Shown piece after piece: positions 1-10,564 of a DNA stretch of 64,000 bases. Source of the stretch: Candidatus Altimarinota bacterium (lineage in GTDB: Bacteria; Patescibacteriota; Gracilibacteria; BD1-5; UBA2023); assembly GCA_028714815.1 (NCBI GenBank), contig JAQTLR010000001.1, positions 289,428 through 353,427 of the forward strand, given 5' to 3'. The stretch's first letter is position 1; each line of letters begins with the position of its first letter. Below the pieces are notes generated by a model. That model did not search any database. It saw only the letters and a program-made list of their open reading frames with translations, and was not told where the DNA came from. The translations under genes were made by a program, and so were the position numbers.

Positions 1-704
1 ATCTTCTGGAAGCGACTGCGGAAAATTTGAAACAATCCAAGAAATTCGGATTCTTCGAAATCGGGAAAATTTTCGAGAAAACGGATGAAGGTAAGTTTAC
101 GGAAAGAAAAGCTCTTGCTGGGGTATTGGTCGGTCAGGATATCACCACTCTTCGAACCCTGCTCGACGGATTCCTCCGAACCATTCTTCCAGGGAAAACC
201 TTTATAGTAGAACAGGGGACTGAAGATATCGCTTCACTTCATCCGAATAAGTCTGGACGATATACAGTTGACGGGGAAGTACTCGTATCTTTCGGATCAC
301 TCCACCCGGGAGTCGCCGAATCTTTCGGGCTCGCCAGTACGGAAGCGCTTCTCTTCGAGGTAGACTACCAGAAACTCTCGCATCATTTTGCAACCGCAGA
401 TTATACATTCTCAGAAATCGGAAAATTCCCATGAATTACCCGTGAACTCAATTTTGTGTTTGCGGAAACTATTCCTGTAAGCACGGTTATCGCTAAGATT
501 GCTAGCGTGAGCCCGATACTTTCAAACTTCTCGGTAGTGGATACGTTCCGCGATGAGGCGAAAATAGGAGCTCTTAAGAAATCCGTGACATTCTCATTCC
601 TGATTCAAGACCTCACGAAAACCATTACCGACGAAGAAGCGCTCGTTATCCAGGAGCAGATCATCGCGAAGTTAGAGGGAGAAGGGGTGAATTTGAGGAA
701 GTAA
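1..704 (+). CDS. pheT: Phenylalanyl-tRNA synthetase beta subunit, C-terminal part
   Basis: The reading frame is open from the left edge, so the start lies outside the window. The last ~85 residues (NFVFAETIPVSTVIAKI ... KLEGEGVNLRK) match the ferredoxin-fold anticodon-binding (FDX-ACB) domain that ends PheT, and the part before it fits the preceding B5/synthetase-like core. PheT pairs with PheS to charge tRNA-Phe in the cytoplasm. One in-frame TGA at 432 lies between the two halves, just before ITRELNF, and is read as Gly. The true stop is TAA. The identification rests mainly on the FDX-ACB tail. Confidence 0.88.
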
Positions 705-722
705 TTTGTAACACTCAGGATT

Positions 723-1706
723 ATGAAAGAGAAACTTGTGGTATATCAGACAGAAAATGGAAGTATCGCACTTCAATGAGATGTGAGTGACGATACTATT
801 TGGGCAACTCAGAAACAAATCTCTGAGCTTTTCGATGTGGATGTTCGAACTATTAATGAACATCTTCAGAATATTTATTCCACTCAAGAATTGGATGAGC
901 TACCAACTATCCGGAAATTCCGGATAGTTCAATTAGAATGAAGTCGTCAGGTGGAAAGAGAAGTCCAGCATTATAATCTCGATGCAATCCTCTCGGTTTG
1001 ATATCGTGTAAACTCTAAAACGGCAACCAAATTCCGTAAATGGGCAACTACCACACTTCGCGAACATATTACACAAGGCTACACCATCAATCCTGCAAGA
1101 ATCGAACAAAATTATGAACAATTCCTGAAGGCTGTGGAAGATGTGAAAAAGATGCTTCCAGCTACTTCAGGACTCTCGTCGAACGATGTGCTTGACCTTA
1201 TTACACTCTTTGCAGGAACCTGGTTCTCGCTCGATGCCTATGACAAAGCAAGTCTGCCACAAGAGTGACTCTCTAGAAAAGAAGTCGAATTCACCGCGGA
1301 AGGGCTTGGAAATGCTCTTTCGGATCTCAAAATGGATCTCATAGACAAAAAAGAAGCGACTGAATTATTCGCTCAGGAAAAACAATCGGGGAATCTGTCA
1401 GGGATTGTAGGAAATGTCATGCAGTCGGTTTTCGGAGAAGATGCATATCCATCCATCGAAGAAAAAGCAGCTCATCTGCTCTATTTCATCATCAAAAATC
1501 ACCCGTTCAATGACGGAAACAAACGGAGCGGAGCCTTCGCGTTCGTATGGTTCCTTCGTCGGGCTGGAGTCGATTTCTCCCAAAAAATCACCCCGGAAGC
1601 ACTCACAGTTCTAGCTTTGCTCATCGCCGAGAGTTCCCCGAAAGACAGGGATCGGATGGTGGGGTTGGTGATTTTGCTTTTGAATGGTAGGGGATATAAT
1701 GTATAA
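723..1706 (+). CDS. RhuM-family protein fused to a Doc/Fic-type domain
   Basis: A 327-residue protein with several TGA-Gly codons. Residues ~1-150 match the RhuM family (WATQKQISELFDVDVRTINEHL, then YNLDAILSVGYRVNSKTATKFRKWA). Residues ~200-327 carry the Doc/Fic motif HPFNDGNKRSG. The Lys in GNKR is typical of Doc, the toxin that phosphorylates EF-Tu, rather than of AMP-transferring Fic proteins (HPFxxGNGR). Such fusions are found in accessory and prophage-like loci; no antitoxin partner is visible next to it. It starts 18 bp after pheT. The domain calls are firm; toxicity and target are inferred from the families. Confidence 0.87.
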
Positions 1707-1732
1707 TAAATCTTATTTTATTTAAAAAATCC

Positions 1733-3340
1733 ATGTCCCAATACCTCCGCCTCGAAGAAATCAAACTCACACTCCAAGACGATGAGTTTATCCTCGTCGA
1801 CAAAATAGCGAAAATCCTCTCCATTCCGAAGGAGGGGGTTTTGTCCTATAAGATCGTGAAGAAATCCATCGATTCGAGAGATAAGGCGAACATTCTCTTC
1901 ATTTACAGCGTGGATGTGGATTTGAAGGATAAGAATGTAAATATCTTGAAACCGAATCCGGTGAAACATCGGGCGAAGTGGGTGGAGGAATTTGTGTATG
2001 AGATCAAACAAGTTCCTGAAAATACTGAGAGAAAGCGACCGGTCGTGGTCGGAACTGGACCTGCGGGACTCTTCGCGGGACTCGCTCTTGCAAAAGCAGG
2101 GCTCAGACCGATTATCATCGAGCGCGGAAAAGCGGTCGAGGGGCGACTCAAAGACGTTGGGATTTTCATGAAGTGAGGACCTCTGAATCCGAACTCGAAC
2201 ATCCAGTTCGGGGAAGGGGGAGCCGGGACGTTCTCGGACGGGAAACTCTATACGATGATCAACGATCCGCGCTCGAAATACGTCTTCGAGGAACTCGTGG
2301 AAGCGGGAGCTCCTCGGGAGATTCTCTATACCGCGAAAGCGCATGTCGGGACCGATAAACTCCGTGTTCTGGTAAAAAAACTCCGGGAGAAGATCATCTC
2401 GCTCGGGGCGGAAGTCCGGTTCGAGACGTGCTTGACTGACCTAATTATTGAAAATAATATCTTAAAAGCAATCGTGGTAAATTGAGGAGAGCGAATAGAA
2501 ACTGATACGCTCGTCCTCGCGGTCGGACATTCGGCTCGTGATACGTACCAGATACTCTACGATAAAGGGCTCGATATGACCCAGAAGGCTTTCGCTATGG
2601 GGGTCCGGATCGAGCACGATGCGAGTATGATCAACCGCTCGCAGTTCGGAGACGCTTGTATGGACCCGAAACTTGGGACTGCGAGCTATAAACTCGTGAC
2701 GCATTCAGAACAGGAACGGAGCGTGTATTCGTTCTGTATGTGTCCCGGTGGACACGTCGTGGCTGCTTCGTCAGAGGATGGTCGGCTCTGTATTAATGGG
2801 ATGAGCGAGTACTTGCAGAACAGCGGGATTTCCAATAGCGCGCTCTTGGTCGGAGTGACTCCCGAAGATTTCTGATCGACTCACCCACTCGCGGGAATAG
2901 AATTCCAGCGGAAATGGGAAGAGAAGGCTTTCAAACTCGGTGGAGGGAATTACTATGCACCGGCGCAGTTGGTCGGGGATTTTCTCCGGAAAGTCCCATC
3001 CAAAGGGCTGGGGAAGCTCGGTTCCACCTATCTTCCGGGGATCACCATGACCTCGCTCGATGAGTGTCTGCCGGATTTCATTACAAAAGCGCTCCGAAAG
3101 GCGCTTCCGGAATTGGATAGGAAAATCAAAGGATTCGCCTCGAATGATGCGATACTGACCGCTATCGAAGCACGAAGTTCGGCGGTTCTCAGAATCGTGC
3201 GAGACAAAGAAACTCTCGAGTCTAATGTCCGAGGGATCTATCCTGCCGGGGAAGGAGCCGGATACGCCGGAGGGATCACCTCATCGGCGATCGATGGGTT
3301 GGTGGTTGCAGAAAAAATCATTGAAAGATATTTGAAATAG
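1733..3340 (+). CDS. FAD-dependent oxidoreductase (COG2509-like)
   Basis: A 535-residue protein. After a ~100-residue N-terminal domain comes the dinucleotide-binding motif VVVGTGPAGLFAGLALAKAG (GxGPAG at 107-112), followed by an acidic ERG. Near the C-terminus IYPAGEGAGYAGGITSSAIDG closes the FAD site, as in uncharacterised FAD-dependent dehydrogenases. Three in-frame TGA codons are read as Gly, for example in FMK-G-GPLNPNSNIQFGEGGAG. The substrate is unknown. The gene is convergent with the export permease, with only 3 bp between the two stop codons. Confidence 0.85.
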
Positions 3341-3343
3341 TCT

Positions 3344-4537
3344 TTATTCATACCGGAGCGCATCGATCGGTTTCAGATTTGCCGCTTTGGATGCTGGGAG
3401 GATTCCGAAGAATATCCCGATGAAGACGACCGATCCGAAGGAGAGGAGGATGGAGTTGGTACTGATGACCGCTGAGAGGTACTTGTTTACGATGGCGACG
3501 ACTCCGTAACTGATGGCGATTCCGATGAGTCAGGCGATGATGCTGATGAAGAGTGCTTCGATGAGGAACTGGGTGAGGATATCGCTCTTGAAGGCTCCGA
3601 GCGCTTTCCGGATCCCGATTTCCCGGGTTCGTTCGGTGACCGACACGAGCATGATATTCATAACCCCGATCCCCCCGACGATGAGCGAGATGGCGGCCAC
3701 CCCTCCAAGGAAGAGTGTGAGGGTTCCAGTGACCTGTTGAACGGAGGCGAGTATCTCGGAAAGAGTGCTCAGGGTAAATGGTTCCGTATCGGTGGTGGTA
3801 CCAGTGTAACGGAGGAGTTCGCGCTCGATGAAGGTCTTCATGAACTCGACTTTTGTCGGATCATCGATAGCGATATCGATGGAACTATAATAATGGGCTC
3901 CGGATATCTTGGACATAACGGTCGTGATAGGGGCAAATACACGCCGATCGGTCTGAGAATTGGCCGCAAGAACCCCGATGACCGTATAGATACCGTCCTG
4001 GAGTTTCACTTCCTTTCCGACCGGACTTACCGTTCCGAAGGCATCTTGAGCAATCTGGTTCCCGATAACGATAACCTTATTACTATCCAATACATCTTCA
4101 TCGGAGAAAAAATCCCCGTCGGTTATCACTAGATTTTTGAGTGTCTGATAGAGTGCTCGCACCCCCATGATACTCGCATTGGTGTTATAGGTTCCATAAA
4201 TAAACTGCTTGTTTGCGGTGACGCTTGGGGATATGTCCTTGACTCCGGGGACATTCTTCACGAAGTCCAGAAATGCATTGTCTATGAGTGTGGTGCTATT
4301 GGAACTACTTCCTCCTCCGACCCTTGAACTATTCGACTGCCCGGCACTGAGGGTAATGAGATTCGCTCCCATACTATTGAACCGGTCCACGACCGATTTG
4401 GTTGTCCCTTGTCCGAGCGCCATAAGGATGATGATGGCTGAGACCCCGATGATGATACCGAGCATACTTAGGGCTGATCGGAGTTTATTCGAGACAATGG
4501 AGACAAGGGCTCCGGTGATGTGTTCGGTGAGAATCAT
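3344..4537 (-). CDS. MacB/FtsX-type ABC transporter permease
   Basis: A 397-residue inner-membrane permease. It starts MILTEHITGALVSIVSNKLR, a typical MacB/LolC start, followed by a first membrane helix and a long extracytoplasmic domain (~50-270). Three C-terminal helices end in GIFFGILPASKAANLKPIDALRYE, the signature end of the MacB family. An in-frame TGA-Gly sits in ISIIA-G-LIGIA; reading it as stop would remove the last two helices. It is the third gene of a MFP-ATPase-permease operon, 10 bp after the ATPase. The set is expected to export or extrude a substrate across the envelope; the substrate cannot be told. Confidence 0.9.
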
Positions 4538-4547
4538 AAGAGAATAG

Positions 4548-5219
4548 TTATGTGACTATGTTCCCATCTCGCAGGAGTATGTGCCGTTTCGCGAAGGCAT
4601 CTACTTCGTGCTCATGGGTGATGACGATGACAGTTTTTCCTTCCTTGTTGAGTTCGGTGAGGAGCTCCATGATTTCCACTCCGGTCTTACTATCAAGCGC
4701 TCCGGTCGGCTCGTCGGCGAGTATGATCGATGGATTGGTGACGAGGGCTCGGGCGATGGATACGCGTTGCTGCTGTCCTCCGGACATTTCATTCGGGAGA
4801 TTATTGATCTTATTGGCGAGTCCGACTTTCTGGAGTGCTTCGATTGCTCGCTCGGTCCGTTCCTTTTTTCATACTCCCTGGTAGATGAGTGGCATGACTA
4901 CCTGATGAAGAGCACTGGTTCTTGGGAGGAGATTATAGCTTTGGAAGATGAACCCGATATTCTGGCGGCGTATGAGTGCTTGATCATCATCCGTTAATCA
5001 GGAGACATCACGACCATTGAAGATATAGGTTCCCGTGCTTGGATTATCAAGCATTCAGATGATATTCATGAGAGTCGATTTTCCGCTTCCTGATTGTCCC
5101 ATGATGGATACAAATTCTCCATCATGTATCTCGATGTCGATTCATTTCACCACCATTAGATCCTCTTTTCAGAGCTGATAGGATTTGGTGATACCATGCA
5201 TTTGAATAAGGGGAGACAT
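4548..5219 (-). CDS. ABC transporter ATP-binding protein (MacB/LolD type)
   Basis: A 223-residue ATPase. Visible motifs are Walker A GQSGSGKST, the ABC signature MSGGQQQRVSIARAL, Walker B IILADEPTGALD and the switch histidine in ITHEHE. Several TGA-Gly codons lie in the N-terminal half, which is why only the C-terminal 79 residues look open under the standard code. It is expected to drive the adjacent permease. It begins 67 bp after the membrane fusion protein gene and ends 10 bp before the permease gene. Confidence 0.92.
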
Positions 5220-5286
5220 GAGGGGAAATTACAGATTATAAATTATAAATTTCTTTCTTTTAGGAGGAGAGAAGTGGATGAGGTGG

Positions 5287-7371
5287 TTAATTTCCTCTAT
5301 TGAAGTTTCCACCCCCGCCACTTCCTCCGGAGTCTCTCGTTCCTCCTCATCCTCCCGGCAGTCGGATAAGGGAACTAGAAGCGGTTCCTGTTCCAGTAGA
5401 AATCTTTCGGACGAGAGTATCTCATTCATTGACTCCACTGAGAATCTCGGTACTGGTAGGATTACTGATCCCGAGCTCGACATCGGTTCTGGTATCCGTG
5501 GTGCCAACACGCTTGAGAACAGAAGCCGATCCTCCATCACGTCCTTTTTGTATAAAGGAAGTCCCTACAACGAACGCATCCTGTTTGCTTTCGATAATGA
5601 TATCAACTCTGGCGGTCATTCCACTGAAGATCGGATGATCTCCTTTATCCATGGTGATTTTGATAGTATAGGTGGTTACCCCAGATGTTACTGTCGGAGT
5701 GGAATTGATATCGCTCACTTGTCCGGTAAGGGTGAGAGTAGGGAAGGAGTCGAATACGATCTTTACATCTTGCCCGAGTTTCAGTTTCACGACATCGAGC
5801 TGATCGACGGAAGCGGTGATTTCTACAAGATTCGGATTTTCGATATAGAGGTACTCCGGGGTAGTACTTGAATTGGTGACGATATTGTCCCCGAGCTTGA
5901 AATCGATCTTACGGAGTACTCCGTCGAATGGTGCTGCAAGCTGGTACTTGGTGATGCCTTCTTTGGTTTTTTGAAGAGCCAATTGCTGTGAAGCGATGGA
6001 GTTCTTTGCAAGAGCGATATCTTCCTTGGTAGCTCCGGCTTTCAAGAGATCAAGACTCGCTTGATTGTATTTCAGGGAATTCTCCGCATCTTGGATGGAA
6101 GCGTCTTGTGCAACGAGTTGGGCATCATAGGTATCATTGGAGTAAGCCATATCGCTCTGAAGTTTGGCAAGATCCCTCTGGGCCTGTTCTATAGCGGTTT
6201 CCTGATCAGATATGGATTGTTTTTTACTGCTTATAGCATCATTATTGCTTGCTTGCTGAAGTGTCGGATCCGTGAGGGTATTGATGCTTGCAATGGTATT
6301 ATTTATAGCACTCAAACTGGATTGGGATGAGGAGGTGATGGAACTGAAAATATTTGCATAACCGTCAATGGAACTCTGTGGGAAACTCGCAGAAACGATA
6401 CTCGCATTCGCTGCATCGGTTCCGTCTTTTCCGAGGGAGATAAGCATATTTTCTGCCTTAGATAGGGAGATGAGGAAATTTTTTATACTGATACTATCGC
6501 TATTTGCCGAAGGGAGTGAATTGAGAAGGGATTTGGTATCCGAAAGAAGCGCAGTGGCTGCTCCCCAATCATTTACCGCCTTTGCTTGAAGCGAAGAATT
6601 CTTTGCGGAGAAATAGACCTCATAGCTGTCATTCTTTGTGCGGTTGGCGTCGCTGATTCCCAGAATCCCATCGGCATCATAGAGATTCGCATCTGCATCG
6701 ATAATCTGTTTACGGGCATCGATAACAGCGGTATCAAGAGTCTTCGTTATATCGGTTCCAACATCGGCAAGGCCTTTGTTTTGGGTTTTTTCGAGGGTTG
6801 CAAGTTCGTTTTGCGCGTTCGCAAGCTGTGCTTGTTCGCTCTTTATGCTCGCTTGTTTCGCGACAATCTGATTTTCATAGTCCGTCTGCTTATTTGCTTT
6901 ATCTCTGACGATATTCACTCTGTCATTTTGGAGAGAGGTGATTTTGCTCTGGGCACTCGTAATAGCATTTTCTGCATTGAGAAGATCTTTATCAGTGGCT
7001 CATTTTATGAGTTTCTCAAGATTTATCTGTGCATTATTGATGCTTACTTGTCATTGTTTTATGTCATTCAGCACATCGGTGGTATCGAGTTCCGCTACTA
7101 CTTGTCATTGCTTTACCTTGTCCCCTTCTTTGAAATAGATTTTCGCCACTTTACCGGCTTGGCTGAACTGCATCTTCTGTTCGTATACCAGAGCCGAGGT
7201 TCCGATAACCTGGACGGAGTTCTCGATATTGCCTTTCTTGACTGTGGTGGTTACGGTAGTGAATGCTGTATTGGTGGCGCTTTTCTTGAAAAAATATACA
7301 TACCCGCTATACACGAGACCAGCAATGATGATTCCGGTAATGATCTTCTTGAAGAGGGGAGAGAGTTTCAT
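5287..7371 (-). CDS. Membrane fusion (HlyD/MacA-like) protein of an export system
   Basis: A 694-residue protein with one N-terminal membrane anchor (residues ~7-25, KKIITGIIIAGLVYSGYVYF). A lipoyl/barrel-sandwich half follows (KVAKIYFKEGDKVKQGQVVAELD). Then comes a very long coiled coil (~110-400; unusually long for MacA, which is nearer 370 residues in total), the second half motif YQLAAPFDGVLRKIDFKLGDNI, and beta-barrel segments. The C-terminus is a Gly-rich tail. Several TGA-Gly codons occur, including GVNE-G-DTLV near the end. It heads the operon with the ATPase and permease. The long coiled coil suggests it spans a thick envelope; that is inference. Confidence 0.88.
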
Positions 7372-7400
7372 GATGAATGGTTGTTTGAAATAAACTTGTT

Positions 7401-7444
7401 ATTATAGAGAATATGAAAAATATGTAAAGTCTATGTAAAGAATA
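7401..7444 (-). promoter_or_regulatory. Export-operon promoter with two 11-bp direct repeats
   Basis: On the minus strand a -10 box TATAAT lies at 7401-7406. On the plus strand TGTAAAGTCTA (7423-7433) is followed directly by TGTAAAGAATA (7434-7444). This is a direct repeat with an 11-bp period placed 16 bp upstream of the -10, where the -35 box should be. That geometry is typical of OmpR/PhoB-type activators. The same TGTAA repeat precedes the response regulator gene (10317-10371), so that regulator is the likely binder. Confidence 0.6.
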
Positions 7445-7468
7445 TAATGTTTTTAGGAGAGGAGTCAA

Positions 7469-7499
7469 TAAAAACCCCCACAAATTTCTTTGTGGGGGT
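7469..7499 (-). terminator. Rho-independent terminator of the Spy/CpxP-like gene
   Basis: On the minus strand CCCCCACAAA-GAAA-TTTGTGGGGG forms a perfect 10-bp stem with a 4-nt loop, followed by TTTTTATT. It lies 17 bp after the stop of the gene at 7517-8110. Confidence 0.9.
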
Positions 7500-7516
7500 G
7501 TAGCTGTAGTATTATT

Positions 7517-8110
7517 TTATCGTCCCATCATTCCTCTTCCTCCTCTTTTTCCATCCTGTCCCATCGTTGATCTGAAGGTATCGAGCTTTGCCTGTTCATC
7601 GGCAGTAAGGGTCGTTCCGGCCCTTACTTTATCCAGGATGGGCTTCATTTCCGTCATTTGCGTTTCCCGTGCCGCACGCTCCGCCTTTAGGGCAGCACGC
7701 TCGGTTTTGATAGTGGCAAGAGTCGCTTTTTCCGCATCGGAAAGAGTCTCTCCATTTATGAGTTTATCGATTACCGCTTCTTCTGTATCCCGAAGAGCCT
7801 TTGCTTCCGTCATTTTTGTCTGGAAAAATGCCTTTTTCTGGGCGTCGGTCATAGTTGCGAGTTGGGTTTTCTCTGCGTCGGTGAGTTGGGTCATCGCCCC
7901 AAATCATCCTATTCCTCTCATTCCAAAACCACCCTTCCCTTCCATTCTACCCCAGCGTTCCCTATTGAGCCCACCACTTCCTGTCATGTGTATTTTAGCG
8001 AATGTTCTACCGAGAATAGTCGATCCGGTAGATGTGCTGGCAGCATAGGTAAGGGTTCCGGCGGTTGCAAGAGTTACAAACACCACTCCGGCGAGTATTT
8101 TAGTTTTCAT
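7517..8110 (-). CDS. Small secreted helical protein, Spy/CpxP-like
   Basis: A 197-residue protein with a clear signal peptide (MKTKILAGVVFVTLATAGTLTYA) followed by a Gly/Arg/Met-rich linker. The rest is an amphipathic helical body with repeated LTDAEK/LSDAEK/LTADEQAK segments, the pattern seen in Spy/CpxP-type periplasmic chaperones. One TGA-Gly (GIG-G-FGA) joins the two halves. It sits between an export operon and a two-component system and shares their 11-bp box upstream. The Spy/CpxP link is by pattern and context, not by a proven LTxxQ motif. Confidence 0.7.
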
Positions 8111-8265
8111 AGATGTGTGATATAAAAAAGTAAAGTTTTTTGAATGCTGAAGCACTGCTCGTGGAGACTCATTACTTGAGTTCATTCTCGCTGCTCGAGA
8201 GCGCTTCATCCTATCATTCCGGTAACCTCTTTCATGAGATTGCACGAGCAAATATACGGGTGATA

Positions 8266-8287
8266 TGTAAGAGGAATGTAAAAATAC
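8266..8287. promoter_or_regulatory. Two 11-bp direct repeats upstream of the Spy/CpxP-like gene
   Basis: TGTAAGAGGAA (8266-8276) is followed directly by TGTAAAAATAC (8277-8287). Period and TGTAA core match the boxes at 7423-7444 and 10317-10371. A possible minus-strand -10 box TATATT lies at 8251-8256. The gene start is ~150 bp further down, leaving a long leader in which I see no other signal. Confidence 0.5.
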
Positions 8288-8299
8288 GTTTTTCGGTTT

Positions 8300-9565
8300 T
8301 TAGAACTTCACTTTCACGATGGTTCCCGTTCATTTCTCGCTTTCCACTTCGATAGACCATCGATAGAGAGAAGCGATCCTCTGAACCAAGGAAAGTCCGA
8401 TCCCGAAGGAATCAGCGGTTCTTGTGCTGTCTTCCTGATAGAACCGATCGAATATCTTTCCGAGATTCTCTTTTGCGATCCCGATCCCGGTATCTTGGAT
8501 GGTCATGCTTTTCTCTTCGATGGTGACGGTGATTTTTCCTTTTTCACGGTTGTATTTTATCGCATTGCTGAGGAGATTGCCGAGAAATATCTCGGTATAT
8601 TCTCTATTTGCCTGGATATGAAGCGGTTCTTTTACGGTTATTCGCAGAGATATGCCCTTCTCCTCGAGTTTCCCCCGGTAATTCCTCTGCAGCTTCCTGC
8701 AAACCTCTTCGATATCGATAGATTCGGAGCTATCAGGACCTTGTGTGGTCGAGAGACGGATGAGTGCTTGTATGAGCTCGTTCATCCGATCGAGCTCTCC
8801 TATGCTTTCTGCGATCCCTTCGTCATAACGTTTGCTCAGCCGCATGAGCTCCAGAGAACTTTTGACTACAGCGATGGGTGTTTTGAGTTCGTGTCCGGCA
8901 TTATGGATGAATTGTTCCATCTGTTCCATATTTTCCTCCACAGGAGCCAGGGTATCATGGACAAAACGGGAGCTTATAACATAGACTCCGAGAGAAAGAA
9001 GGACAGCACCCATGAGATATATGAGGATATCCACCAGCATGCTTTCCACGGTCATCCGGGATTCCGTAAAAAATACAGCGCTTATGCTATTGGTGATAGG
9101 CGCGTTCAAAAAGAGGTATTCGGAGCCGTTGAACTCCAGGGACGTCTCTCATTCCTGTACTTTCGATCGTACTTCCTGCAAGAGGGAACCATAGAGTTCA
9201 TCATCTTTTCGTGGAGAAAAGAGAATCTTTCCATCAAGGTTGCTATAAAGGAAAAAATTTTCCATCTGGATACCGCGTCACTGCCGTCATCATGACGGAT
9301 TCATCATACCGATTCTCCGTATCCCTGTGGGGATATCGAATCCCCTTCCTTGGAGGATGCTCTGTTCAAGACTCGGGTTATCTCCTACCGCTTTCGTGAT
9401 TCCTTGTGATTGGAGGGAGAGCCGTCCGAATTCCTGTCTCTGGTAGTCGAAATACTTGTAGGAAAGGAAGCCTATATCGAGGATGACGATAATGAAAAAA
9501 ATCGACAACGAAAAGAGGATCGAGAGTCGGCGTTTTTGTTTCGTGAGAGAATGGGATGAGGACAT
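8300..9565 (-). CDS. Sensor histidine kinase
   Basis: A 421-residue membrane kinase. There are two membrane helices (~13-33 and ~177-196) around a ~140-residue extracytoplasmic sensor. The H-box is HNAGHELKTPIAVVKSSLE (H225), the N-box NLLSNAIKYN, and G-boxes are DTGIGIAKENLGKIFDRFY and FGIGLSLVQRI. The sensor has five TGA-Gly codons, four of them clustered at NPS-GG-RQ-G. The C-terminus VESEK-G-TGTIVKVKF is also read through TGA. Start MSSSHSLTKQKRR is chosen because the membrane helix follows directly. It follows the response regulator by 38 bp. Confidence 0.93.
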
Positions 9566-9603
9566 AGCGAGTGAGATTAAAAATTTATGATTAAAACTCC
9601 TCC

Positions 9604-10260
9604 TTAATTCACCAGATATCCGAATCCTTTCCGTGTTTCGATGATATCTTTCCCGAGTTTCTTCCGGAGGGTGCTTATGTGGACATCGACGGTTCTTGAG
9701 AACATGTAGGCGTCGAATTCTCCCCAGACCTGTTCCAGGAGCATCTGGCGATCGATCGGCGTTCATCGGTTTTGGATGAGGTATTGGAGGAGATCGAATT
9801 CTTTCGTGGAAAGATCCACCGTCTCGGAATTTTTCGTAACCAGGCGTTTGGTAGTATCTATCTCCAGATCACCGATGTGGATCGATGTGGTTTTATTGGA
9901 GATATTCCTTCTTCCGAGGGAGCGTACCCTCGAAATGAGCTCTTCGAAGTCGAAGGGCTTCCCCAGATAGTCATCGGCTCCGATATCGAGCCCCGCAACG
10001 ACATCTTTCGGGGTGTTTCTGGAAGTGAGGAAGAGAACGGGGGTGTTGTTTCACTCTTCCCGGAGTTCCCGACAGAGGGTCAGTCCGTCCTTCCCAGGGA
10101 GGTTTATATCGAGGATGATGACATCGAAATGTTCTCCGGATGCTCGTTCCTTTCCCATGATCCCATCGAATGCGACTTCGGCATGGAAGGATTTGAGAGT
10201 CAGGTATTCCCGGATATTCTTCGCAAGTATCCGATTATCTTCTATGATGAGAATTTTCAT
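9604..10260 (-). CDS. OmpR/PhoB-family response regulator
   Basis: A 218-residue regulator. The receiver domain has phospho-acceptor D51 (IILDINLPGKDG), the acidic pair ED near the start, and K in GADDYLGKPF. The C-terminal winged helix has STKEFDLLQYL and a tail SRTVDVHISTLRKKLG...ETRKGFGYLVN. Two TGA-Gly codons occur. It is co-transcribed with the sensor kinase downstream. The five perfect 11-bp repeats directly upstream suggest it regulates itself. Confidence 0.95.
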
Positions 10261-10316
10261 ATTGCATCAAGGTTAGTTTGTTCGTGGATAGGTTTTTATT
10301 TATAATATATATATTA

Positions 10317-10371
10317 TGTAAAAAGCATGTAAAAAGCATGTAAAAAGCATGTAAAAAGCATGTAAAAAGCA
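10317..10371 (-). repeat. Five perfect tandem copies of an 11-bp box upstream of the response regulator
   Basis: TGTAAAAAGCA is repeated five times without a mismatch or gap. One copy per DNA turn is how OmpR/PhoB-type dimers line up on DNA. A minus-strand -10-like TATAAA lies at 10299-10304, between the array and the gene start at 10260. Slippage could make the copy number variable, which would tune autoregulation; that is inference. Confidence 0.75.
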
Positions 10372-10410
10372 TATGGAAAACGAGGAGAAAGGCAAGTTCG
10401 ATAAAATCTT

Positions 10411-10438
10411 TTGCATTTTCCCTCATTTCCCCTATAAT
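10411..10438 (+). promoter_or_regulatory. Promoter of the rpsF-ssb-rpsR operon
   Basis: TTGCAT (10411-10416), a 16-bp spacer and TATAAT (10433-10438). The leader to rpsF is ~120 nt, typical for a ribosomal-protein operon. Confidence 0.7.
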
Positions 10439-10525
10439 CCAGCGGAACTTTTTCGGGAAATGGTAGGGGGTACCTCAAGACTTCCTTCATTGTTCCGTCA
10501 TAAGATTCATTTTTATTTATATCTT

Positions 10526-10547
10526 TCTTCGATTGCTACATCGAAGA
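10526..10547 (+). promoter_or_regulatory. Leader hairpin before rpsF
   Basis: TCTTCGAT-TGCTAC-ATCGAAGA gives a perfect 8-bp stem with a 6-nt loop, 17 nt before the rpsF start. In other bacteria the S6:S18 pair binds its own leader. I cannot match the known consensus here, so the regulatory role is only suggested by position. Confidence 0.4.
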
Positions 10548-10564
10548 TATAATCCATAAGCTCT

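Noticed and set aside
7904..8251. Longer start for the Spy/CpxP-like protein at 8251
   Set aside because: The extra 47 residues are Arg/Ser/His-rich and would bury the signal peptide; the ATG at 8110 starts a clean signal sequence.
10317..10371. Short CRISPR-like or microsatellite array
   Set aside because: Repeats are contiguous 11-mers without spacers and sit upstream of a response regulator; an operator array explains them better.
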